Positions 57,462-64,000 of a stretch of 64,000 nucleotides of DNA are shown piece after piece. The DNA is from Mesorhizobium ventifaucium (GTDB lineage: Bacteria; Pseudomonadota; Alphaproteobacteria; Rhizobiales; Rhizobiaceae). The DNA is taken from contig NZ_CAKXZS010000010.1 in NCBI RefSeq assembly GCF_935822925.1, positions 66,281 to 130,280 on the forward strand, in the 5' to 3' direction. The notes under the pieces were generated by a model. That model searched no databases. It saw nothing but the letters and a program-made list of their open reading frames with translations, and had not been told where the DNA came from. Positions within the stretch are counted from its first letter, which is position 1; each line of letters begins with the position of its first letter. The translations under genes were made by a program, and so were the position numbers.

Positions 57462-58816
57462 GCACGCAGGTATCAGAACATAATCACGACGCTGCGATCT
57501 GCCCTGCCGATCCGGCGATCTCGTCTTTGAGAGCTACGGTAAAGCGGATCGACACGCGCGTCGTGCGCGGCAGGATCACGCGGGCTGTTGGCACACTGGT
57601 CCATGCCGTCTTGCCAGACACACGTATTGGAGAACTTTGCCTCCTACAGGACCCGCGGACCGGACTGTCGCTCGAAGCCGAGGTGATCGGCCTGTTGGAT
57701 GATGGCGTACTGCTGACGCCGATCGGCGACCTGGTCGGCCTCTCCAGCCGCGCGGAAGTCGTCGCCACTGGACGAATGCGTGAAGTACCCGTCGGCAACG
57801 ATTTACTTGGCCGCGTGATTGACAGTCGTTGCCGTCCACTGGATGGCAAAGGCCAAATCAAAACCGCCGAGACTCGGCCGTTGCACGGCAGAGCTCCGAA
57901 TCCAATGACAAGGCGCATGATTGAGCGGCCCTTGCCGCTCGGGGTCCGTGCCCTGGATGGTCTCCTGACGTGCGGCGAGGGCCAGCGAATCGGTATTTAC
58001 GGCGAGCCAGGTTGTGGCAAGTCGACGTTATTGTCACAGATCGTAAAAGGTGCCGCCGCTGACGTTGTCATAGTCGCGCTGATAGGCGAACGAGGACGTG
58101 AAGTTCGTGAATTCATCGAGAGGCATCTCGGGGAGGAGGGCCTTCGCCGTGCGGTCGTTGTTGTTGAAACATCCGACCGCTCGGCTGTTGAGCGGGCACA
58201 ATGTGCTCCGATGGCGACAGCGCTCGCGGAATATTTTCGCGAACAAGGGCTACGCGTTGCTCTCATGCTGGATTCCCTGACACGCTTCTGCCGCGCCATG
58301 CGTGAGATAGGCCTTGCTGCGGGTGAGCCGCCGACGCGACGGGGCTTTCCTCCTTCTGTTTTTGGCATGCTGCCAGGCCTGCTAGAGCGCGCTGGCATGA
58401 GTGAGCGTGGCTCAATCACCGCTTTCTATACCGTGCTTGTAGAAGGCGATGGCACAGGTGATCCAATCGCCGAAGAAACGCGCGGCATTCTCGATGGCCA
58501 TGTCGTCCTCTCGCGCGCTATTGCGGCGCGATCGCATTTCCCTGCTATCGATGTACTGCAGAGTCGCAGCCGCGTAATGGATGCGGTCGTTTCGGCGACA
58601 CATCGCAACTCAGCATCCTTCTTTCGTGAACTCCTCTCGCGGTATGCCGAGGCCGAGTTCTTGATCAACGTCGGCGAATACAAGGAAGGCGGCGATCCCC
58701 TGACGGACCGGGCTGTCGCGTCAATCGACGAACTGAGGGAGTTTTTGCGCCAGAGCGAAGACGAAGCGTCAGCGTTTGAGGAAACGGTAGCATGGATGTC
58801 GCGTCTGACCGCGTGA
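57458..58816 (+). CDS. rhcN: T3SS ATPase RhcN (SctN)
   Basis: A 452-residue F1-type export ATPase. P-loop GEPGCGKST at residues 182-190, Walker B in LRVALMLDSLTRFCRAMRE, and the T3SS ATPase signature TRRGFPPSVFGMLPGLLERAG with GSITAFYTVLVEGDG. The N-terminal domain spans about 25-100. It unfolds and strips chaperones from substrates at the inner membrane. The next gene y4yJ starts 25 bases before its stop. Confidence 0.96.
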   Translation: MSTQVSEHNHDAAICPADPAISSLRATVKRIDTRVVRGRITRAVGTLVHAVLPDTRIGELCLLQDPRTGLSLEAEVIGLLDDGVLLTPIGDLVGLSSRAEVVATGRMREVPVGNDLLGRVIDSRCRPLDGKGQIKTAETRPLHGRAPNPMTRRMIERPLPLGVRALDGLLTCGEGQRIGIYGEPGCGKSTLLSQIVKGAAADVVIVALIGERGREVREFIERHLGEEGLRRAVVVVETSDRSAVERAQCAPMATALAEYFREQGLRVALMLDSLTRFCRAMREIGLAAGEPPTRRGFPPSVFGMLPGLLERAGMSERGSITAFYTVLVEGDGTGDPIAEETRGILDGHVVLSRAIAARSHFPAIDVLQSRSRVMDAVVSATHRNSASFFRELLSRYAEAEFLINVGEYKEGGDPLTDRAVASIDELREFLRQSEDEASAFEETVAWMSRLTA

Positions 58817-59346
58817 ATCACATTCAGTCTTCGAGGTTACGGCTCCTGAAGGAAATGCAAGAGCGTCGTGCCCTTAGTGAGCTGTCCAAAAAGGAAGCCC
58901 AGCGCCATATGGCCACCTTAGCAGCACAGAATGCCTCCCGAGAGCTTGCAATGGCACAACAACATTGCTCAACGGCCGAAGCAGCGCTCTATCAGGAGCT
59001 GATGACGCTCGATGACTTGTCTAGCGCCACCCTCGACCGGCACCACCTCCATATTGAGTGCCTTGCGGCTGAGATCACTCGCAGGCGGCAGATGCTTGTT
59101 AATGCGCGCGCCGCCGAAGAAAAGGCCGAGTTAGCGGCGTCCGTGACGAGGGACCTATGGGTCGCATGTTCGGCGGCAACGCACAAATGGCGCCAAATAG
59201 AGGACGACGTCCGGCGCGCCGTTGAGATCCATTCGGAGGCCGCAGGCGAGATCGAGGCCGACGATGAGATATTGGTTCGATTTGGGAGGGGTCCGCTTTC
59301 CCAGGTCGCGAAAACGGATTCGATAACCCGCAGGTCCTCCGAATGA
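58792..59346 (+). CDS. T3SS stalk protein Y4yJ (SctO-like)
   Basis: A 184-residue, highly charged protein predicted to be almost wholly helical/coiled coil (about residues 15-145, e.g. LLKEMQERRALSELSKKEAQ). This place after the ATPase gene is that of SctO/FliJ-type central stalks, and Y4yJ in NGR234. It overlaps rhcN by 25 bases and precedes rhcQ by 7 bases. Confidence 0.84.
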   Translation: MDVASDRVNHIQSSRLRLLKEMQERRALSELSKKEAQRHMATLAAQNASRELAMAQQHCSTAEAALYQELMTLDDLSSATLDRHHLHIECLAAEITRRRQMLVNARAAEEKAELAASVTRDLWVACSAATHKWRQIEDDVRRAVEIHSEAAGEIEADDEILVRFGRGPLSQVAKTDSITRRSSE

Positions 59347-59353
59347 TAGAACG

Positions 59354-60418
59354 GTGCAGTTTTTGGCAGCCGCTTTGGTGAGACCCCCTCTATTGGAGCC
59401 AGCGCTGACACTGTCCCACGAGGTCGCCTCGTGGCTCAATGACACTGCGGCTTCCCGCAGGCCGTTTCAGACCCGGATCAACGACGTGCCGCTGTCGGTG
59501 CGTATGGCAGGGCTTGTCTGGCAAGAGAATTTTGCCGCCATTCCAATGCTCGACTGCATTTGTAGGGTCGGAGCTGATGCGGTCGTGCTGTCGATATCGC
59601 GGTCGCTTGTAGAGGGGCTCATCGCAACAGTGCAGAATGGGCTGACTCTCCCTTCCGAGCCAACGGCTTCACTCATTGTTGAACTTGCACTTGAGCCACT
59701 TATTGCTCGACTGGAGTATAGGACACAGCTGAACGTGCAGCTCGTGCGCGTGTTTGAAGCCGCGACACTGGCTCCTTATCTCGAACTGGATATCGACTTA
59801 GGCCCGGTCAGTGGCAAGGGTCGTCTGTTCCTGTTCTCGCCTCTTGATGGCTTGGTGCCGTCTGCGTTTCGCGCTCTGGGCGAACTGTTTGGCCAGTTAC
59901 CGCGACAGCCGCGCGGATTACTTTCAGACCTCCCGATCGTGGTTGCAGGAGAGATCGGCACGCTGCGCGTTCCTGCGGCGATTCTTCGAAAAGCATGTGC
60001 CGGTGATGCTCTGTTGCCGGACTTGGCGCCGTTCGGCCGCGGCGAGATCGCCCTATCTTTTGGCCAGTTGTGGGCCGGTGCTGATCTTGAGGGCGACCAG
60101 CTAGTCCTGCACGGGCCTTTCCGCCCGCGTTCCTATCCTTTGGAGAATGCGCATATGACACAACTTGGATCGCAACTAGGGCCGACGGATGATCTCGATG
60201 ATATCGAGATCATGCTTGTCTTTGAATGCGGTCGCTGGCCTATTCCTCTAGGGGAATTAAGAAGTGCCGGCGAAGGGCATATTTTCGAACTTGGACGGCC
60301 GATCGAGGGTCCGGTCGATATACTTGCCAATGGTCAGTGTATCGGGCGTGGCGACATCGTGCGCATTGGAGATACGCTGGGCATCAGGCTCCGTGGCGGG
60401 TTGGGATGCAATGACTGA
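59354..60418 (+). CDS. rhcQ: T3SS cytoplasmic ring protein RhcQ (SctQ)
   Basis: A 354-residue protein starting with GTG 59354. The C-terminal 80 residues are a SpoA/FliN domain (VFECGRWPIPLGELRSAGEG, FELGRPIEGPVDILANGQCI, GDTLGIRL); a second, degenerate SpoA-like segment lies about 220-290. It forms the cytoplasmic sorting platform with NolU and RhcL. It overlaps rhcR by eight bases. Confidence 0.92.
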   Translation: MQFLAAALVRPPLLEPALTLSHEVASWLNDTAASRRPFQTRINDVPLSVRMAGLVWQENFAAIPMLDCICRVGADAVVLSISRSLVEGLIATVQNGLTLPSEPTASLIVELALEPLIARLEYRTQLNVQLVRVFEAATLAPYLELDIDLGPVSGKGRLFLFSPLDGLVPSAFRALGELFGQLPRQPRGLLSDLPIVVAGEIGTLRVPAAILRKACAGDALLPDLAPFGRGEIALSFGQLWAGADLEGDQLVLHGPFRPRSYPLENAHMTQLGSQLGPTDDLDDIEIMLVFECGRWPIPLGELRSAGEGHIFELGRPIEGPVDILANGQCIGRGDIVRIGDTLGIRLRGGLGCND

Positions 60419-61076
60419 GCTCCAGCCGCCAATCCTGGCGCTTCTCGCAGTTACCGCCGGACTGGGTCTGCTGGTTTTAGTAGTCGTCACGACCACGGCC
60501 TTTGTAAAGGTATCGGTTGTTCTTTTCCTCGTCCGCAATGCGCTCGGGACTCAGACGATACCACCTAACATAGTGCTGTACGCCGTGGCATTGATCCTCA
60601 CCATGTTCGTTAGCGCGCCCGTTGTTGAACAGACCTATGATCGGATGACCGATCCGAAGCTACATTATCAGACGTTCGACGACTGGGTAAGCGCCGCCAA
60701 ATCCGGGACCGAGCCCCTGCGTGATCATCTTAAGAAGTTCACAAATGAAGAGCAGCGACAGTTTTTCGTCTCGTCGACCGAAAAAGTCTGGCCAGAGGAA
60801 ATGCGTGCCAAAGCCACAGCTGATGATTTGTCCATTCTGGTCCCATCTTTTCTAATTTCAGAGCTAAAGCGCGCGTTTGAGATCGGATTTCTTCTTTATC
60901 TTCCTTTTATCGCTATCGATCTTATTGTGACGACAATTTTGATGGCGATGGGTATGTCTATGGTATCCCCAACGCTTATATCTGTTCCTTTCAAACTCTT
61001 CGTGTTCGTCGCTATTGATGGCTGGTCGAAATTGATGCACGGACTTGTGTTGAGTTACACGATACCGGGAGGTTGA
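60411..61076 (+). CDS. rhcR: T3SS export-gate protein RhcR (SctR)
   Basis: A 221-residue FliP/YscR protein with four membrane segments: two near the N-terminus (LALLAVTAGLGLLVLVVVTT, NIVLYAVALILTMFVSAPVV) and two near the C-terminus (IGFLLYLPFIAIDLIVTTIL, ISVPFKLFVFVAIDGW). The family motif FVKVSVVLFLVRNALGTQ..PPN is clear. ATG 60411 is preferred over an upstream frame inside rhcQ. Confidence 0.95.
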   Translation: MTELQPPILALLAVTAGLGLLVLVVVTTTAFVKVSVVLFLVRNALGTQTIPPNIVLYAVALILTMFVSAPVVEQTYDRMTDPKLHYQTFDDWVSAAKSGTEPLRDHLKKFTNEEQRQFFVSSTEKVWPEEMRAKATADDLSILVPSFLISELKRAFEIGFLLYLPFIAIDLIVTTILMAMGMSMVSPTLISVPFKLFVFVAIDGWSKLMHGLVLSYTIPGG

Positions 61077-61354
61077 TCATCGCTGAATCCAGTATTGTCA
61101 CTCTTATGACCCAATCGTTGGTGGTGTTCATGATCTGGATTCTGCCCCCGCTCATTGCATCGGTGATCGTTGGCTTGGTCATTGGCATCATCCAGGCGGC
61201 AACCCAGATCCAGGATGAAAGTTTGCCACTCACCGTGAAGCTTCTGGTTGTTGTCGCGGTTATTGGCTTGTTTGCGCCTGTGCTAAGCGCACCGCTGATA
61301 GAGCTAGCCAACCAGATCTTTACCGAGTTTCCCGCCATGACACTTAGCTACTAG
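61073..61354 (+). CDS. rhcS: T3SS export-gate protein RhcS (SctS)
   Basis: A 93-residue FliQ/YscS protein with two membrane segments and the signature [20 protein letters not shown]. Start is TTG 61073, overlapping the rhcR stop; no ATG lies at the right place. RhcR, RhcS and RhcT build the core of the export gate. Confidence 0.94.
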   Translation: MIIAESSIVTLMTQSLVVFMIWILPPLIASVIVGLVIGIIQAATQIQDESLPLTVKLLVVVAVIGLFAPVLSAPLIELANQIFTEFPAMTLSY

Positions 61355-61362
61355 TCTCCGCC

Positions 61363-62181
61363 ATGTATGCGTCACCGGCCGAGATTCAAATCCTGATCCA
61401 TACGGCTATCGAACTCGTCGTAGCAGCCGGTCTTGGCGCAGCGCGCGCGATAGGCATTATGATGATCCTACCTGTATTTACACGTTCTCAGACCGATGGG
61501 CTGATCCGCGGCTGCCTGGCTGTTGCCTTCGGATTACCATGCCTGGCACACGTCAGCGACGGGTTGCAGGCGCTGGATCCTGAAACACGTCTGATCCAGG
61601 TCACTTTGCTCGGATTAAAGGAAGTTTTTGTCGGCGCACTACTTGGCACCCTCCTTGGCATTCCCTTATGGGGACTTCAGGCGGCCGGTGAGTTTATCGA
61701 CAACCAACGCGGCGTCACCAACCCGTCCGCCCCGACCGACGCCGCGACGAACAGTCAGGCTTCCGCCATGGGAGTCTTTCTCGGGATCACTGCGATTGCC
61801 ATCTTTGTCGCATCAGGGGGGCTGGAAACTGTGGTCAGCGCCCTTTATGGCAGCTATTTGATCTGGCCCGTGTATAGGTTCCACCCTACATTGAGCACGC
61901 AAGGAGCAATGGAGATATTAGGGCTCCTCGACCACATTATGCGCACGGCTTTATTGGTGTCAGGGCCCGTCGTGTTCTTTATGACGCTGATTGATGTATC
62001 CATGATGCTACTGCGTCGCTTTGCGCCGCAATTCAAATTGACCCAACTGTCCCCGACGATCAAGAATCTTGTATTTCCGATTATCATGGTCACCTACGCT
62101 GGCTATCTAGTCGAGGGTATGAAACTGGAGATCACACAAGCGAATGGCGCGCTCGAGTGGTTCGATAGATTGCTAAAATGA
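61363..62181 (+). CDS. rhcT: T3SS export-gate protein RhcT (SctT)
   Basis: A 272-residue FliR/YscT protein with six to seven membrane segments. Typical parts are [39 protein letters not shown] and [19 protein letters not shown]. It starts eight bases after rhcS and overlaps rhcU by four bases. Confidence 0.94.
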   Translation: MYASPAEIQILIHTAIELVVAAGLGAARAIGIMMILPVFTRSQTDGLIRGCLAVAFGLPCLAHVSDGLQALDPETRLIQVTLLGLKEVFVGALLGTLLGIPLWGLQAAGEFIDNQRGVTNPSAPTDAATNSQASAMGVFLGITAIAIFVASGGLETVVSALYGSYLIWPVYRFHPTLSTQGAMEILGLLDHIMRTALLVSGPVVFFMTLIDVSMMLLRRFAPQFKLTQLSPTIKNLVFPIIMVTYAGYLVEGMKLEITQANGALEWFDRLLK

Positions 62182-63215
62182 GCGACTCGAGTGAAGAGAA
62201 GACACACGCCGCCACCCCCAAGAAGCTAGACGATGCACGCAAAAAAGGGCAGCTGCCACGTAGCTCCGATTTCGTTCGCGCGGTCGGCACTTGCGCTGGT
62301 CTCGGGTACCTATGGCTAAGAGGCAGCGTGATCGAAGACAAATGCCGCGAAGCGCTACTATCTGTCGACAAGCTGCAGAACCTGCCATTCGACTTCGCGG
62401 TCCGGCAGGCGCTGGCTGTGCTTGGCGAACTCACCTTGGCAACTGTTGGCCCGCTGCTTGGAACGCTTGTCGCGGCGGTGCTTTTGGCAAGCTTATTAGC
62501 CAATGGTGGATTTGTTTTCTCTCTTGAGCCAATGACGCCCAACTTCGAGAAAATTGATCCTTTTCAAGGGCTGAAGCGCTTGGCGTCTGCGCGTTCGATG
62601 GTCGAACTCGGCAAGACGCTGTTTAAGGTATTCGTTCTCGGCGCAACCTTTTCCTTTTGCCTTCTCGGCATGTGGAAGACGATGGTCTATTTGCCGGTCT
62701 GCGGCATGGGCTGTGTGGGCCTTGTCGTTACAGGGGCAAAACTGCTGATCGGAATTGGCGCCGGCGCACTTCTGGTCGCCGGCCTGATCGATCTCCTGTT
62801 GCAGCGTGCGTTGTTTCTGCGCGAAATGCGGATGACCAAAACTGAAGTCACGCGCGAGCTGAAGGATCAGCAAGGGGCGCCAGAGTTGAAGAGTGAACGA
62901 CGTCGCATTCGCGACGAGTCAGCTGACGAACCTCCCCTTGGTGTGCATCACGCCACGCTGATCTTCAAAGGAACGGCGATACTGATCGGTCTGCGTTACG
63001 TACGCGGTGAAACCGGGGTGCCCGTCCTGGTTTGCCGCGCCGAAGGCGAGCGGGCTTCACACCTGCTTAGCGAGGCGCGGGCGCTACGTCTTGAAATTGT
63101 CGACAACGATGTCCTAGCGCATCAGCTCATCAGCAAAACGCAACTGGGCAGCCCCGTTCCCATGCAATATTTCGAGCCCGTGGCGAGAGCACTCTTCGCC
63201 GCAGGATTGGCCTAG
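62178..63215 (+). CDS. rhcU: T3SS export switch protein RhcU (SctU), without NPTH site
   Basis: A 345-residue FlhB/YscU protein: N-terminal [20 protein letters not shown], four membrane segments (about residues 35-210), then a cytosolic domain. In SctU/FlhB proteins the cytosolic domain has an NPTH autocleavage site; here the aligned residues are KGTA (264-267, in [20 protein letters not shown]). The downstream YVRGE and C-terminal [13 protein letters not shown] fit the family. Gene is otherwise complete and closes the operon. The missing site implies a different substrate-switching behaviour. Confidence 0.92.
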   Translation: MSDSSEEKTHAATPKKLDDARKKGQLPRSSDFVRAVGTCAGLGYLWLRGSVIEDKCREALLSVDKLQNLPFDFAVRQALAVLGELTLATVGPLLGTLVAAVLLASLLANGGFVFSLEPMTPNFEKIDPFQGLKRLASARSMVELGKTLFKVFVLGATFSFCLLGMWKTMVYLPVCGMGCVGLVVTGAKLLIGIGAGALLVAGLIDLLLQRALFLREMRMTKTEVTRELKDQQGAPELKSERRRIRDESADEPPLGVHHATLIFKGTAILIGLRYVRGETGVPVLVCRAEGERASHLLSEARALRLEIVDNDVLAHQLISKTQLGSPVPMQYFEPVARALFAAGLA

Positions 63216-63220
63216 AGCCG

Positions 63221-63300
63221 TTCAGTTTTTGACTGAATCGCGGGTTCCCATGCGGTGACTTTGTGATTCAAGATGCTGGCTGGAGCGGAGGCCAGCATCT
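63221..63300. repeat. Two perfect hairpins after rhcU
   Basis: TTCAGT-TTTTG-ACTGAA (63221-63237) and AGATGCTGGC / GCCAGCATCT (63271-63300, 10-base loop). Neither is followed by a T-run. The first could end the rhc operon; the second abuts the IS630 transposase start and may belong to the element's end. Confidence 0.55.
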
Positions 63301-63301
63301 G

Positions 63302-63975
63302 ATGACGCGACCTCTTTCGAATGATCTTCGTGAGCGTGTTGTAAGGGCGATCGAGGCCGGCGACAGCTGCCGGTCGGTGGCGGCCCGGTTCGGCATTGCC
63401 GTTTGATCGGCGGTGAAGTGGGCGCAGCGCTACCGTTCGAGCGGATCTGTGGCACCCGGCAAGATGGGTGGCCATCGCAAGCGTGTTCTGGAGCCGCATC
63501 GGGCGTTCATGGTGGGGCGGCTCAACCAGACGCCGCATCTGTCGCTGCATGGGCTGTGGCGGAACTGGCGGCGCGCGGGGTGAAGGTGTCGCATGACACG
63601 GTGTGGCAGTTCCTGAGGCGCGAGGGCCTGCGGTTCAAAAAAACCCTATTCGCCCTTGAGCAGGCCCGCTCCGACATTGCCCGCCGGCGGCAGCGCTGGC
63701 GTTGCTTTCAGGCCGGCCTCAGCGGCTGGTCTTCATCGACGAGACTTGGATCAAGACCAACATGGCCCCCCTGCGCGGCTGGGGTCCCAAGGGCAAGCGC
63801 CTGCGCGGCTTCGCTCGCACGACCACTGGCGCACGCTGACCTTCCTCGGCGCGCTGCGCTGCGACCGGCTGGCGGCCCCTTTCGTCTTCGACGGACCGAT
63901 CAACGGCGAGTGCTTCCGCGCCTATGTCGAGCAGCAGCTCGTACCCGTGCTGGAGCCCGGCGACATCGTCGTCAT
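63302..63975 (+). pseudogene. IS630-family transposase, degenerate and cut by window edge
   Basis: ATG 63302 opens MTRPLSNDLRERVVRAIEAG, the IS630/Tc1-type start. A TGA interrupts at about 63404 (IAV*SAVKWAQRYRS). Frameshifts follow near 63560 (recovering VKVSHDTVWQFLRREGLRFK), near 63722 (QRLVFIDETWIKTNMAPLRG) and near 63815 (LTFLGALRCDRLAAP). After IVVMDM the expected NLGSHK is replaced by unrelated CGRPRW at the edge. At least one stop and three shifts: dead. Confidence 0.85.
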
Positions 63976-64000
63976 GGACATGTGTGGACGCCCCCGTTGG

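Overview
The window is part of a symbiosis island (an ICEMlSym-type integrative and conjugative element) of a Mesorhizobium-like rhizobium. Evidence: conjugation genes with an RdfS-type excisionase, TraF and RlxS relaxase; a LuxR/LuxI (TraR/TraI) pair; the pan, nad, bio (with bioZ) and thi cofactor genes known from Mesorhizobium islands; and a rhizobial type III secretion system (T3SS) with nod box and tts boxes. The carried symbiotic secretion system is a T3SS; no vir-type T4SS is visible here.

Layout. 1-7.4 kb (minus strand): conjugative module rlxS (cut by the left edge), lytic transglycosylase, traF, rdfS, DUF736, a decayed parB, DUF2958 and ardC. 7.7-9.9 kb: a DsbA-like thiol oxidoreductase and a dctA wrecked by an internal deletion, still preceded by a sigma-54 promoter. 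10.1-12 kb: queCDE behind a preQ1-I riboswitch. 13-14 kb: bluB and a DUF982 gene. 14.6-16.1 kb: traI/traR with a candidate tra box. 16.2-27.7 kb: panBC, then nadQ-nadABC and bioBFDAZ as tightly overlapping operons. 28-31.8 kb: MFS exporter and a hipBA operon. 32-33.5 kb: an IS256-family element with exact 8-bp target duplication. 33.6-35.3 kb: a NifA/sigma-54 promoter followed by a frameshifted porin gene. 35.9-41.2 kb: TPP riboswitch and thiCOSGED. 41.6-45 kb: a 1114-residue C48 (SUMO-protease-like) T3SS effector with two kinds of internal repeats and its own tts box. 45-47.2 kb: debris, including an orphan tts box. 47.2-63.2 kb: nod box fused to a tts box, ttsI, rhcC2, y4xK, a group II intron relic, nopX, rhcC1 and the nopB-rhcU operon. 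The right edge holds a degenerate IS630-family transposase.

How it fits together. Flavonoid-activated NodD acts through the nod box to make TtsI, which then switches on every tts-box promoter (effector, nopX, nopB-rhcU and an orphan site). Cofactor genes (queuosine, the lower ligand of B12, pantothenate, NAD, biotin, thiamine) carry their own feedback devices: preQ1 and TPP riboswitches and a candidate NadQ operator. TraR/TraI and RdfS link cell density to excision and transfer. Many genes are broken (parB, dctA, porin, IS630, an effector relic, a group II intron without its ORF), as expected of a mosaic accessory region.
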